Positions 7,239 to 16,365 of a stretch of DNA of 64,000 nucleotides are shown here, in pieces. Each line of letters starts with the position of its first letter. The stretch's first letter is position 1. Under the pieces are notes generated by a model, which did not search any database, was not told the origin of the DNA, and saw only the letters and a list, made by a program, of their open reading frames with translations. The position numbers and the translations under genes are program-made. The DNA is from Coprothermobacter platensis DSM 11748 (GTDB lineage Bacteria; Coprothermobacterota; Coprothermobacteria; Coprothermobacterales; Coprothermobacteraceae), in NCBI RefSeq assembly GCF_000378005.1, contig NZ_KB899040.1, forward strand, positions 125,468 to 189,467, given 5' to 3'.

Positions 7239-8058
7239 GAACTAGTACCACCTTCTGGCTTGTTAGTTTGGCTAGAAGTGGTTCCAGGTTGATTTCCACA
7301 AGCATATCGAGATTTCTTTGTCCTAAGAATGCAACAGTTCTTGTCCAGTCCACAGGATTTGCCAAGGAACGCGCTAATAGCTCTATGATTTGATTATAAT
7401 CGGTCACTACATCGTCAGCTATGTTTAAATAAACGTCGAATTGTGGATTTTTGCCTGGCACGCTCTTTAGGAATTCATAAAATTCTTCGGAAGCTTTCTC
7501 CAAATAGGGTGTATGGAAAGGTTTGTTCCCTTGGATCCTCTTGTATGCGATGCGCTCTGATTTCAGAAAAGCTTCTACGTTCTCGAGGTCTTTCTCAAGC
7601 CCTCCAATAAGCACTTGCCTATCACTATTTATGTTTGAATAAAAAACTTTGCCTTTGAACGTTTCTACTACTGTGTCTGCCGTTTCTTTGTTTCTCAAAG
7701 CCATAAGCCATCCGTCTGGGCACAATTCCTGCATGTAATAACCACGAGCACGGACAACCCTGTAAAGCGTTTGCAAATCCCATACCCCGGCCTCCCATAA
7801 AGCAGCATATTCCCCCAAGCTGTGACCTACTGCTATCTCTGGTTTGTCCAAATCTTCTGCCAAGGAAACCTGCATTAATGTGATGGCAGGTTGTGCATTT
7901 ATGGTCTTGTTTAGCTCTTCCTGCGGACCTACCCACGTGAGCTCAAGTAGCTTTGGATCCTCCGTTGTAAGTAATGTTTCTACTCTTTTACTAAAATATT
8001 TTCCCATGCCAACTTTTTGAATCCCTTGGCCAGGGAACAAATGTGCGATTTTTTGCAT
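7219..8058 (-). CDS. fabD: Malonyl-CoA:ACP transacylase (copy 1)
   Basis: This enzyme transfers malonyl from CoA to ACP. It has FPGQGIQ at 8-14 (oxyanion Gln), nucleophile Ser80 in GHSLGEYAAL, the carboxylate-binding Arg in RARGYYMQ, and catalytic His in PFHTPYL. The start is ATG 8058 (MQKIAHLF), 8 nt after GAGG; the upstream in-frame GTG lies in the ribosome-binding site. The protein has 279 residues. It is the second of two adjacent paralogues and precedes fabG with a 20-nt overlap. Confidence 0.92.
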   Translation of the reverse strand: MQKIAHLFPGQGIQKVGMGKYFSKRVETLLTTEDPKLLELTWVGPQEELNKTINAQPAITLMQVSLAEDLDKPEIAVGHSLGEYAALWEAGVWDLQTLYRVVRARGYYMQELCPDGWLMALRNKETADTVVETFKGKVFYSNINSDRQVLIGGLEKDLENVEAFLKSERIAYKRIQGNKPFHTPYLEKASEEFYEFLKSVPGKNPQFDVYLNIADDVVTDYNQIIELLARSLANPVDWTRTVAFLGQRNLDMLVEINLEPLLAKLTSQKVVLVHEVASI

Positions 8059-8117
8059 TATCATCACCTCAATATAGTTAGATGCATCTTATAGGGGAAA
8101 TGTTACAAGGGGTCAGA

Positions 8118-8960
8118 CTAAATGTCTAAATGGTAATATTCCACAGCATTATGAGTGGTAATTCCAGTAAACTTCGACAGGTATGGGTGAGGATAAACTT
8201 CTACCAAAGCATCGATGTCACTGCGTTTAACAAATTCCTGCGCTTGAAGCCAGTTGATGGGTTTTATTAGCCCTAAAGAAAGGCCTTCTACTACATCATC
8301 GTAACTGCGTATGACGTGGTTCAGTGCATTGAGATAAACAGGAAACTCAGGAACTTTGCCACGATTGAGCGTCAGAAAAGAATGTAGCCTTTTTGCAGCT
8401 TTTTCCATAAAGGGCGTGTGAAACGGAGCAGAAATAGGAAGTAAATGGTAATTAACATGGTTATCTTCTAAATATGATTTTACCTGAACCCATTTTTCTT
8501 CAAGTCCGGCTACTACTACTTTATCTGCGCTGTTGATAGCTGCTTCGTAAACGTCCTTAAATTCATTTAAAAGATCATTTTTTATTTCCGCTGGTATTTG
8601 GACCATAAATCCCTTTGGTGCAGACGACTGGCTAAAATGACCACGAGCGCGAATAATTTCGAAACCTGTGCGGACATCCCATACTTTCGCTTCTACCAAC
8701 GCTGCGTACTCACCGGAGCTATGCCCCAATGCTAAAGCAGGTGGAGGAAGTTTTTCCATGAGCGATGTTTCAACTAAATAAATAGCAGGCTGAACATAAA
8801 ATGTTTCTGTAAGCACTTTTTCATCATTATTGGCGAGCATATCTACCAATTGTGGAAAACTTTCGCTGGCTATCTGGTTTATTTTCTTCGAAAAATAAGT
8901 CTCCATGTCAGGGAACTGAGCCCCTTGGCCCGGATATGCATGTGCTATCTTGCCTGCCAT
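8118..8960 (-). CDS. Second malonyl/acyl-CoA:ACP transacylase paralogue (FabD-like)
   Basis: A 280-residue paralogue of the neighbouring fabD, and the first gene of the fab operon. YPGQGAQ at 9-15, Ser81 in GHSSGEYAAL, the Arg in RARGHFSQ and His in PFHTPFM are all kept, so it should be catalytically competent. It differs around the active site: GHSSG for GHSLG and HFSQ for the usual FMQ/YMQ. Different acyl specificity is possible. The start is ATG 8960; the upstream region has no Shine-Dalgarno site but a TATAAT 6 nt before the ATG, suggesting a leaderless message. Confidence 0.85.
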   Translation of the reverse strand: MAGKIAHAYPGQGAQFPDMETYFSKKINQIASESFPQLVDMLANNDEKVLTETFYVQPAIYLVETSLMEKLPPPALALGHSSGEYAALVEAKVWDVRTGFEIIRARGHFSQSSAPKGFMVQIPAEIKNDLLNEFKDVYEAAINSADKVVVAGLEEKWVQVKSYLEDNHVNYHLLPISAPFHTPFMEKAAKRLHSFLTLNRGKVPEFPVYLNALNHVIRSYDDVVEGLSLGLIKPINWLQAQEFVKRSDIDALVEVYPHPYLSKFTGITTHNAVEYYHLDI

Positions 8961-8966
8961 AAATAT

Positions 8967-8972
8967 ATTATA
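8967..8972 (-). promoter_or_regulatory. -10 box of the fab operon, leaderless spacing
   Basis: On the minus strand TATAAT (8972-8967) is followed by ATATTT and then ATG at 8960. Transcription starting about 7 nt after the -10 box would begin at or next to the start codon. No Shine-Dalgarno-like sequence precedes the ATG. No convincing -35 hexamer was found at 16-18 nt. Confidence 0.5.
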
Positions 8973-9045
8973 AATCACTTACAATGTTAATTATTGATAA
9001 GTATAGAATTTTATATTCACAAAGATGTTGAAAGGGGGTATTGAT

Positions 9046-9810
9046 ATGCCTGGGAGGTACGACGTTCAGTCAAAATTCCCTCCCATCGGTGAGGAAGGGC
9101 AAGAAAAGATGGCCCATGCACGAGTTGTTGTAGTTGGGGTTGGAGGACTGGGTAGTTTTTTGCTTCAGCATCTCGTTAGATCCGGTGTGGGGCTGTTACG
9201 CTTTGTCGATTTTGATAAAGTTGACTTGTCGAACTTACAGCGTCAAATACTTTACGATGAAGGGGATGTAGGCAAAGCAAAGGTTGAAAGCGCTTACACC
9301 CATTTGAAAGCAATAAACAGCACTGTGGAATTAGACCCACTACAGGATAAACTTACGGGCCAGAATGCAGAAGATGTTCTGAGCGGTTTTGATGTAATTG
9401 TTGATGGAAGTGACAACTACGAAGTGCGTTTTGTGATGAACGATTTTGCAAAAAAACACGGTATTCCTTTCGTTTTTGGGAGTGTAGCTGGCGCTTATGG
9501 TATGGCTAAAGTATTCCTTCCAGAGGAGCCTTTGTGCCTTCGTGATGTAGTGGGGAACATAGATTTAGCAGAAGCACCCACGGCTACTTCAGGCGGTCTA
9601 ATAAGTCCAATTTTAGGTGTCGTAACAGGATTCATGGCAGCAGAGACTATAAAGTTGCTTGTGGGAGCCGTGGATAACGTTGAAAAAAAACTTTTCGTTG
9701 CCGATCTTTGGCAAAATCAATGGGCCAAGATTAATGTTGTGTCAGACCCGGGCTGTGTAGTCTGCCAAGGTAAGTATTATCCTGCTTTAGAAGATTTTAA
9801 CCACCCATAA
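9046..9810 (+). CDS. ThiF/MoeB/HesA-family adenylating protein
   Basis: An E1-like ATP-binding protein of the family that adenylates the C-terminal glycine of ThiS/MoaD-type sulfur carriers. GVGGLGS near 32-38 binds ATP; DFDKVDLSNLQRQILY and DGSDNYEVRF are family motifs. A C-terminal DPGCVVCQG gives half of the usual zinc site, but the other half has one Cys only (PLCLRD). The position of the catalytic Cys in MoeB/ThiF reads TATSGGLISP, with no Cys. ATG 9046 follows AAAGGGGG by 7 nt, giving 254 residues. It is divergent from the fab operon and 16 nt upstream of an MFS gene. No sulfur-carrier gene is adjacent. Confidence 0.85.
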   Translation: MPGRYDVQSKFPPIGEEGQEKMAHARVVVVGVGGLGSFLLQHLVRSGVGLLRFVDFDKVDLSNLQRQILYDEGDVGKAKVESAYTHLKAINSTVELDPLQDKLTGQNAEDVLSGFDVIVDGSDNYEVRFVMNDFAKKHGIPFVFGSVAGAYGMAKVFLPEEPLCLRDVVGNIDLAEAPTATSGGLISPILGVVTGFMAAETIKLLVGAVDNVEKKLFVADLWQNQWAKINVVSDPGCVVCQGKYYPALEDFNHP

Positions 9811-9826
9811 GGAGGTTAATTGTAGG

Positions 9827-11083
9827 ATGAAGATTAATTACAGAAAGTTATTCTTGCTTGGTTTTGGTTTCATGGGCATCTCCGTAGTGTGGGCACTCTA
9901 TAATGCAGACGTTCCTGTGATTCTACAAGGTCAGTTCAAAATGAGCAATTTTACTACCGGTTGGATCATGAACATTGACAACATACTTGCTGTTACGTTG
10001 ATTCCTATCATTGCTGCTTATTCAGACAAAGTGAACACAAGGATAGGCAGGCGTATGCCTTTTATCATAACGGGCTTACCGTTGATGGCTGTGTTTTTTG
10101 CTCTTATTCCTTGGATACCAGCCTTTTTTGGAACATCTGCCAGTGGTCTTGCTATCTTTATGGTAACAGTCATACTAATGAATATCTCGGCAGCTATAAG
10201 CAGGGGGCCTGTTATAGCGCTCATGCCAGATATTGTTCCGCCGGAGCAACGTTCTCCCGGAAACGGTGTGATTAATTTCATGGGCGGGCTTGGCTCTTTA
10301 CTTGTCTATTTTGGTATAGGCCGTATTAGTAGCGAAAACAGACCGTTGGGATTTGCTATCGCATCTGCCATTACCATAATTGCTGCGCTGATAGTTTTTA
10401 AATCGATCAACGAACCAAAGGATGCCATATATTACCAACCTGAAGCTGACAAAACTCCCTGGTGGAGAAATGTGCATGCTTTAATGAACCGATCTTATAA
10501 GGACCTATGGTCTATGCTGTTGGCTATTTTTCTGTGGTTTATCGCTTACAATGCAATCGAAACATTTTATGTCGTTTATATGACATTGGAATCTGGTTTG
10601 AACCCCATTGTTGCTGAAAACATGGCAAAGCTCAATTTGGGTGTTATGTCGTTGGTTTTTATGGTTTTCGCCTTGCCTTCCGGTTGGTTGGCTAATCGCT
10701 TTGGTAGAAAGAGAACGATGAGTGTTGGGTTAGGATTCATGATTATTGCTGTGGCAGGAATCATGTTTACTGTTGATGCACTTTGGCTTAATATCTTGTT
10801 CGCTTTAGCGGGCATAGGTTGGGCGTTAATCAACATAAATTCTTTGCCTACGGTTGTGGATATGGGATCTTTATCTGAAGTAGGTGTCTTCACGGGTCTA
10901 TATTATTTTGCTTCACAGGCTGCATCCATTGTTTCGCCGCCTTTGATTGGCTTCATATCGGATATGGCTAAGACAAAGTATGTAATGTTCCCTTACGCCA
11001 TTATATTTTTCTTGCTTTCCTTCATATGCCTCATGAACGTAAGAAAAGGGGATGTCACTAAGAAGGAACCAATTAGCCAATAA
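9827..11083 (+). CDS. MFS transporter (sugar/SLC45-like)
   Basis: A 418-residue permease with about 12 hydrophobic segments. The loop motif YSDKVNTRIGRRMPFI after helix 2, and its weaker repeat NRFGRKRTMSVG after helix 8, mark the major facilitator superfamily. The sequence resembles the glycoside/SLC45-type branch, but the substrate cannot be read from sequence. An AAGGAGG site precedes ATG 9827. The next transporter gene begins 118 nt downstream with its own ribosome-binding site and a possible promoter (TATTATACT). Confidence 0.85.
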   Translation: MKINYRKLFLLGFGFMGISVVWALYNADVPVILQGQFKMSNFTTGWIMNIDNILAVTLIPIIAAYSDKVNTRIGRRMPFIITGLPLMAVFFALIPWIPAFFGTSASGLAIFMVTVILMNISAAISRGPVIALMPDIVPPEQRSPGNGVINFMGGLGSLLVYFGIGRISSENRPLGFAIASAITIIAALIVFKSINEPKDAIYYQPEADKTPWWRNVHALMNRSYKDLWSMLLAIFLWFIAYNAIETFYVVYMTLESGLNPIVAENMAKLNLGVMSLVFMVFALPSGWLANRFGRKRTMSVGLGFMIIAVAGIMFTVDALWLNILFALAGIGWALININSLPTVVDMGSLSEVGVFTGLYYFASQAASIVSPPLIGFISDMAKTKYVMFPYAIIFFLLSFICLMNVRKGDVTKKEPISQ

Positions 11084-11201
11084 CATGGTTTTGCAAGTTC
11101 CCACAAAACTGCCTTATATGGGCAAAATTCTACCATTTATGCTGGAAAGGTATTATACTTCTATGATGTAACGACGGTAACATAATTAAGGAGGTGAGAA
11201 T

Positions 11202-12389
11202 GTGGAAAATGACAAAAACATTTTAAAAAGAAGAGCGTTCTACTTTATTATTTTGCTTGGTTTTGTGAGCCTTTTAGGTGACGTTACCTATGAAGGGGCA
11301 CGAAGTGTAACGGGTCCTTACTTGGATTTACTGGGCGCGAGTAGTGCTGTTGTGGGTTTTGCAGTTGGTTTTGGGGAAATGCTTGGTTATGCCTTTAGGC
11401 TCGTTTCCGGTTATTGGGCCGACCGAACGCATCGTTATTGGCTTTTAACCATTGTAGGTTTTGCACTTAATCTATTGGTCATTCCACTGCTCGCATTTGC
11501 TGGCACTTGGCAAGTAGCTGTGCTTCTATTGATTTTAGAACGATTGGGTAAGGGTCTTAGAACCCCTTCACGTGACGTTATGCTATCTCAAGCGACAAAA
11601 CAAGTAGGGAGAGGTTTCGGATTTGGTCTTCATGAAGCCATGGATCAAATTGGTGCTGTACTTGGGCCGGTATTCGTGAGTATCATACTTGCTCGCAATT
11701 TGGGCTATAATGAAGCATTCTTATTCTTGGGCATACCGGCAGTTTTAGCAGTAATACTCATAATAACAGGAAGATTCCTTTACCCGAGACCGCAGGAATT
11801 TGAGCCCGCTTATAAAGGTATCGCTACCAGCGGTTACACAAAATCATTTTGGATTTATCTTGTTGCAGTTGCTCTAATAGGTGCCGGTTATATCGATTAT
11901 CCGCTTATCGGTTTCCACTTAGAGCAAGATGGCATACTTCAACCGCAGTTCATCGCGTTGTTGTATTCATTGGCTATGGGAGTAGACGCCATAGCAGCGC
12001 TAGTGTTTGGCGCGTGGTTCGACAGAGCTGGAGTTTCCATAGTAGGTGTATCTGCCCTCATCGCTGCGTTTTTTGCTCCTCTTACCTTCCTTATTAATAG
12101 TTGGTGGGGGCCTGCCCTGGGGATGACTCTTTGGGGTATCGGCATGGGAGGCCAAGAATCTGTTATGAGAGCCGCTTTAGCTGAAATGATTCCCACGGAG
12201 CGACGGGGCATGGCATATGGTTTTTTCAATACGGTTTACGGTGTTTCTTGGTTCTTAGGTAGCTTCGTCATGGGCATCATTTATGGTCATTCTGTGCCTC
12301 TCATGGTTGGAGTATCGGTAACTTTGGAATTGATTGCCGCCATACTCATTTTCATAAACAGGCGCGATCTTGGGGTGAAAAATGTTTAA
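11202..12389 (+). CDS. MFS transporter next to glycerophosphodiesterase
   Basis: A 395-residue, roughly 12-helix major facilitator protein. SGYWADRTHRYW after helix 2 and ERLGKGLRTPSRD in the central part are typical of an MFS branch annotated as general efflux or uptake permeases. The start is GTG 11202 behind AAGGAGGTGA. The 3' end overlaps the glycerophosphodiesterase gene by 8 nt, so the two are likely translated together. Uptake of a phosphodiester or glycerol compound is a reasonable guess from context only. Confidence 0.83.
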   Translation: MENDKNILKRRAFYFIILLGFVSLLGDVTYEGARSVTGPYLDLLGASSAVVGFAVGFGEMLGYAFRLVSGYWADRTHRYWLLTIVGFALNLLVIPLLAFAGTWQVAVLLLILERLGKGLRTPSRDVMLSQATKQVGRGFGFGLHEAMDQIGAVLGPVFVSIILARNLGYNEAFLFLGIPAVLAVILIITGRFLYPRPQEFEPAYKGIATSGYTKSFWIYLVAVALIGAGYIDYPLIGFHLEQDGILQPQFIALLYSLAMGVDAIAALVFGAWFDRAGVSIVGVSALIAAFFAPLTFLINSWWGPALGMTLWGIGMGGQESVMRAALAEMIPTERRGMAYGFFNTVYGVSWFLGSFVMGIIYGHSVPLMVGVSVTLELIAAILIFINRRDLGVKNV

Positions 12390-13347
12390 GAAAGCTGAAC
12401 CATTCATTGTTTTGGGTCACAGAGGTTCTTCGTTGCTTTGGCCGGAAAATACATTAGATGCTTTCCAGAAAGCTTTGGATGCTGGCGCTAATGGTTTCGA
12501 ACTGGATGTTATGGTAACGAAAGATAATGTGGCCGTCTTATTTCATGACCCGAATTTGAAACGTCTGCACGGAATGGATGTTTGGGTGGAAGATTGCACT
12601 TATGAAGAACTAAGAAACATGTTAAAAGGTAAGCAGCAGGTATGCACGTTGCAGGAAGCACTGGCTTTGGCAGATGAAAAGCGAGTATGGGTAGATATCG
12701 AAATAAAGACTACAAAATGGCTTACTGCTAAACGTGTTGTAGCACAGTTTACCCCTGACAGAAAGATAATTTCATCCTTTAGGCATGACATAATAAGCGA
12801 ATGGCGTCAGTTGGATAAAGGCAAGTATTTGTTCGCATATATTTATCAGCATTACCCACGGGATATATCCAACTATTTGGAAGATGTGGAGGTGCTAAAA
12901 CCGGAGCAAAGTTTTGTCGACGAACGCTATCTTCCTGTGGCAGAAAGAGTTTTACCTTGGGCTGTTAATGACAAGAGCGCAGCGATGAATCTTCGGGAGT
13001 CTGGTTTTATGGGTGTCATCAGCGATTTTCCTGGACTACTTGAAGATGAAACGCAGATAGGTCAATACTTAGGTTATGTGCTATCAGCGGTGAAGAACAT
13101 ACAAAAAACTGATAATGGCGTTCTTATGGAACTAATGAATACACTGGCGCCTGTTCAAATCAACAGTATTAAGGCTGACGTAAACGTAGAAACTACACCT
13201 TCGCTTCCTGTTTTTTGGAACGTGGGAGAAAAGCTGTCTATTTTGATAAAAGGTAATCCGACGTACTTAGACATCAACACAAGCTATACGGGCCTCATAC
13301 ATGTGCCATTTTCTGAGCTTAGTGAGTGGCTACAGAACAACATTTGA
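12382..13347 (+). CDS. Glycerophosphodiester phosphodiesterase with C-terminal extension
   Basis: It hydrolyses glycerophosphodiesters to glycerol-3-phosphate and an alcohol. The GDPD catalytic set is visible: His13-Arg14 in LGHRGSS, Glu22 in PENT, Glu40 and Asp42 in FELDV, and His55 in FHDPNLKR. The catalytic barrel ends near residue 220 (GVISDFPGLL). The last 100 residues are an extra domain I do not recognise. There is no signal peptide, so it acts in the cytoplasm on imported substrate. The gene overlaps the MFS gene by 8 nt, and its last 18 nt overlap the converging esterase gene. Confidence 0.9.
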   Translation: MFKKAEPFIVLGHRGSSLLWPENTLDAFQKALDAGANGFELDVMVTKDNVAVLFHDPNLKRLHGMDVWVEDCTYEELRNMLKGKQQVCTLQEALALADEKRVWVDIEIKTTKWLTAKRVVAQFTPDRKIISSFRHDIISEWRQLDKGKYLFAYIYQHYPRDISNYLEDVEVLKPEQSFVDERYLPVAERVLPWAVNDKSAAMNLRESGFMGVISDFPGLLEDETQIGQYLGYVLSAVKNIQKTDNGVLMELMNTLAPVQINSIKADVNVETTPSLPVFWNVGEKLSILIKGNPTYLDINTSYTGLIHVPFSELSEWLQNNI

Positions 13348-14001
13348 TAACTCAAGAAAGCTGTTTATTATGAATGCTGCCGCTTTGGAGGAGGGTGAGT
13401 GCCCCTCCTCTGGCAGCGTCACAAAGTACTTTGGCACATTGAGTTTATTGAACAACCATTGCTGATAAGCAAATGGTATTAGTTCATCTTTATTGGATAT
13501 GAACATGAACACGGGAACAGTTATTCTATTCAAGCGTGAGCGTACGTCGTCTATGGTATTCTTCAGCACTTGAAAGGGTTTCACAGAAACACCAAGGCGT
13601 TTTTGATAGAATCTCCCGAATCTTATTGCTCTACGTTCTTCAACTGTGAGCTTAATAGCCGGGTTTATCAGGCATAAAGCGATAAGCCCATCATTGAGGC
13701 TATGACGCTCAGCAAGGTATAAAGATAGCGTGCCTCCTAAAGAATGCCCAGCCACGATAACATTTTTCGTCTTTGAGCGTAGCTGTTCAAAAGCACGTTC
13801 TGCATCATTAAACCAATCGCCATTCTTCACGTTAGTCAAGCTATCAGGAATTTTCTCATGTCCAGTGAGCATGGGAATAAAGCATGTAATACCATGCTTG
13901 GTCAATTCTTCGCCAAACGGTTTCATCTGGTCAGGAGAAGAAGTAAAGCCATGTATCAAAAGTACACCCAAATTACGTGATTCAAGGAGAATATCATTCA
14001 T
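13330..14001 (-). CDS. Alpha/beta-hydrolase, carboxylesterase Est30-like (copy 2)
   Basis: A 223-residue serine hydrolase. Oxyanion motif LLIHGFTSSP at 14-23, nucleophile Ser87 in AGHSLGGT, and probable Asp172 (SNKDELIPF) and His201 (EEGHSPSS) complete the triad. It resembles thermostable carboxylesterases and monoacylglycerol lipases of Bacillus/Geobacillus and has no signal peptide. It overlaps the upstream paralogue by 4 nt (ATGA), and the pair form an operon. The 3' end overlaps the GDPD gene by 18 nt on the other strand. Confidence 0.85.
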   Translation of the reverse strand: MNDILLESRNLGVLLIHGFTSSPDQMKPFGEELTKHGITCFIPMLTGHEKIPDSLTNVKNGDWFNDAERAFEQLRSKTKNVIVAGHSLGGTLSLYLAERHSLNDGLIALCLINPAIKLTVEERRAIRFGRFYQKRLGVSVKPFQVLKNTIDDVRSRLNRITVPVFMFISNKDELIPFAYQQWLFNKLNVPKYFVTLPEEGHSPSSKAAAFIINSFLELSNVVL

Positions 14002-14720
14002 GTCAAACGTTTTATAAAATCAAGGCTCTTCTGTTCTATAAGTTCAAGATCATAGTCCATGGTCGCTACATGGTAACTGTTTTCCAATATGACTAATTCT
14101 TTTATTTGCGATCTCACATTTTGGTAAATCCATGTTTGGTTGTCGGGAGGTACCACATGGTCTTCTTTCGAGGAAAAAATTAGAATGGGCTGCTCTATTT
14201 TATCTATGGCGTTTCTTACACGTTGCATAAGTAGGGCTAACTGTTTAGAAGCTCTTACCGGTGTCAAATCGTAGGCAGGTTCTTTAATACCTTTCTTTAT
14301 GTCACTGCCAATACCTTTTATAAACCGTGGTAAGCCAATTGTTCCAAAGATCATCATAGATGATTCGTTTTTCATTCTTACTGCTGCATTAATAGTAATT
14401 AATCCGGCAATATCTTTATGCTGTTGCCCCATATAAAGGGTAAGCGTTCCTCCCATAGATAAACCTGTAACAAAAATGGTACTTGTCCTTTGCACTAACC
14501 ATTGATATGCCTGCTCTACATCGTTTATCCATTCCTGATATTTTCGGTGCTCCAAGTCTTGAGGTGTAGTTCCATGCCCGGATAAACGCGGTAATGCAAC
14601 AGAAAACCCTTGGTCAACGTAGAAATTAGCTAACTCGCGCATACTCCCAGGAGAACCAGTAAATCCGTGAATCACTAAAACGCCGATATCGTTTCCTTGT
14701 TTCATGAAACCCTCTTCCAC
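13998..14720 (-). CDS. Alpha/beta-hydrolase, carboxylesterase/monoacylglycerol lipase-like (copy 1)
   Basis: A 240-residue serine hydrolase paralogous to its downstream neighbour. Motifs: LVIHGFTGSPGSM at 15-27, LPRLSGHG, nucleophile Ser88 in TGLSMGGT, Asp187 in SSKEDHVVPP and His217 in NSYHVAT. The start GTG 14718-14720 lies 8 nt after GGAGG; the frame also opens upstream at TTG 14741, which precedes that site. The gene is divergent from glpK. Release of glycerol or fatty acids from short lipids would feed the neighbouring glycerol pathway; this is inference. Confidence 0.87.
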   Translation of the reverse strand: MEEGFMKQGNDIGVLVIHGFTGSPGSMRELANFYVDQGFSVALPRLSGHGTTPQDLEHRKYQEWINDVEQAYQWLVQRTSTIFVTGLSMGGTLTLYMGQQHKDIAGLITINAAVRMKNESSMMIFGTIGLPRFIKGIGSDIKKGIKEPAYDLTPVRASKQLALLMQRVRNAIDKIEQPILIFSSKEDHVVPPDNQTWIYQNVRSQIKELVILENSYHVATMDYDLELIEQKSLDFIKRLT

Positions 14721-14803
14721 CCTGTTCACCTCCCTTATCAATCATAAATTATATGCTTATTTGCTTTATCCATCAGATTTTATGTACCGTGGAGCAAACG
14801 ACT

Positions 14804-14809
14804 TATAAT
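14804..14809 (+). promoter_or_regulatory. Probable -10 box of the glpK operon
   Basis: A perfect TATAAT lies 53 nt before the glpK ATG, between the divergent esterase and glp genes. The expected -35 position holds no good TTGACA match. The transcript would carry a leader of about 45 nt with a proper ribosome-binding site. Confidence 0.4.
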
Positions 14810-14862
14810 AGGCTTATATAGCTTGGCAAAAACGGAACATTTTAAGAATGGAGAGGACTGGA

Positions 14863-16365
14863 ATGGTTTCCGAGCATGAAAAGTATGTGCTTTCCTTTGA
14901 CCAAGGAACTACTAGCAGCAGGTCCATTGTGTTTAATAGTAAAGGTCATATAGTAAGCATTGCTCAAAAAGAATTTAGACAAATATTCCCACAGCCAGGA
15001 TGGGTAGAACATGACCCTGAAGACATTTGGAATAGCCAAATGGAGGTTGCCAAGGAGGCACTTAGAAAAGCCCATTTGCAGGCGAAAGACATCTCGGCAC
15101 TGGGAATTGCTAACCAAAGGGAAACGACCATTTTATGGGATAAGAATAGCGGTAAGCCTGTTTACAATGCCATTGTTTGGCAATGCAGGAGAACTGCGCA
15201 GTTTTGCGATCGACTCAAAGAAAAAGGTTGGGAGAAGCCAATTAGAGATAAGACGGGATTGGTCATAGACGCTTATTTTAGTGGGACAAAAATAAAGTGG
15301 ATATTGGATAACATCCCGGGTGTAAGGGAAAAGGCGCAAAAAGGTGAAGTTCTGTTTGGAAACGTGGACACATTTCTCATATGGCGTCTAACTAAGGGAA
15401 AGGTACATGTTACCGATTACACCAACGCTTCTCGAACGATGATTTTTAATATACATACATTAGATTGGGACGATGAGATTCTTCAGGAACTTGGCATACC
15501 GAGAATCATGCTGCCTGAAGTGAAACCATCCTCTTGCATATATGGATATGTAGATCCATCATTTTTAGGCGAAGCTATTCCCATTGCAGGTGATGCTGGC
15601 GATCAACAAGCAGCATTATTCGGTCAAGCGTGCTTTGAACCTGGATCTGCTAAGAATACATATGGCACAGGATCTTTCTTGCTGGTAAACACAGGTGATA
15701 AAATCCCGGAAAGTGAGCATGGCTTGATAACGACAATAGCTTACGGGGTTGAAGATAAAGTTAGCTATGCTTTGGAAGGTTCTGTTTTTGTTACAGGTGC
15801 CGCTGTGCAATGGCTCAGAGATGGATTGAAGATTATTAGAACCGCCGATGAAGTAGAAACGTTGGCTTCTCAAGTTGAGGACAGCGGAGGCGTTTATTTT
15901 GTCCCAGCGTTCGTAGGCTTAGGTGCTCCATATTGGGACATGTATGCTCGTGGAACTATGGTGGGCATAACCAGGGGTAGTAACGCATGCCACATTGCCA
16001 GGGCAACGTTGGAATCCATTGCATTCCAAACAAGAGATGTGCTGGAGGCAATGAAGAGCGATTGCGGTTTCGACTTAAATGTCTTGAAAGCTGATGGTGG
16101 CGCTTCTGTGGATAATTTACTTCTTCAGATTCAATCAGACATCCTTGGTTTGCCTGTACAGAGACCTGTGGTACGTGAAACCACAGCTTTAGGTGCCGCC
16201 TATCTGGCAGGTTTAGCGACAGGTGTCTGGCATAATCTACGGGAGATACAGAGTAGTTGGCAATTAGATAGAACATTTGTACCGAAGATAACGGCATTAA
16301 AGAGAGAGGAGATGTACGCTGGATGGCAGCGAGCGGTGGAACGCGCTCGGAACTGGATCAGATAG
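14863..16365 (+). CDS. glpK: Glycerol kinase
   Basis: It phosphorylates glycerol to glycerol-3-phosphate with ATP. It is an FGGY-family kinase of 500 residues, the expected length, beginning [20 protein letters not shown] with the ATP phosphate loop. [31 protein letters not shown] and the late [16 protein letters not shown] motif are all characteristic. ATG 14863 is chosen over ATG 14848 because GGAGAGG lies just before it and the family length fits. The 3' end overlaps the next gene by 43 nt. It heads a four-gene glycerol/G3P oxidation operon. Confidence 0.96.
   Translation: MVSEHEKYVLSFDQGTTSSRSIVFNSKGHIVSIAQKEFRQIFPQPGWVEHDPEDIWNSQMEVAKEALRKAHLQAKDISALGIANQRETTILWDKNSGKPVYNAIVWQCRRTAQFCDRLKEKGWEKPIRDKTGLVIDAYFSGTKIKWILDNIPGVREKAQKGEVLFGNVDTFLIWRLTKGKVHVTDYTNASRTMIFNIHTLDWDDEILQELGIPRIMLPEVKPSSCIYGYVDPSFLGEAIPIAGDAGDQQAALFGQACFEPGSAKNTYGTGSFLLVNTGDKIPESEHGLITTIAYGVEDKVSYALEGSVFVTGAAVQWLRDGLKIIRTADEVETLASQVEDSGGVYFVPAFVGLGAPYWDMYARGTMVGITRGSNACHIARATLESIAFQTRDVLEAMKSDCGFDLNVLKADGGASVDNLLLQIQSDILGLPVQRPVVRETTALGAAYLAGLATGVWHNLREIQSSWQLDRTFVPKITALKREEMYAGWQRAVERARNWIR

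Noticed and set aside
11086..11112. GTTTTG/CAAAAC inverted repeat after the first MFS gene as a terminator
   Set aside because: The stem is only six pairs and AT-rich, and no T-run follows; too weak to call.
16323..16365. glpK/GlpA-like 43-nt overlap as a frameshift fusion
   Set aside because: Both proteins have complete expected termini, and long overlaps are common in this genome.
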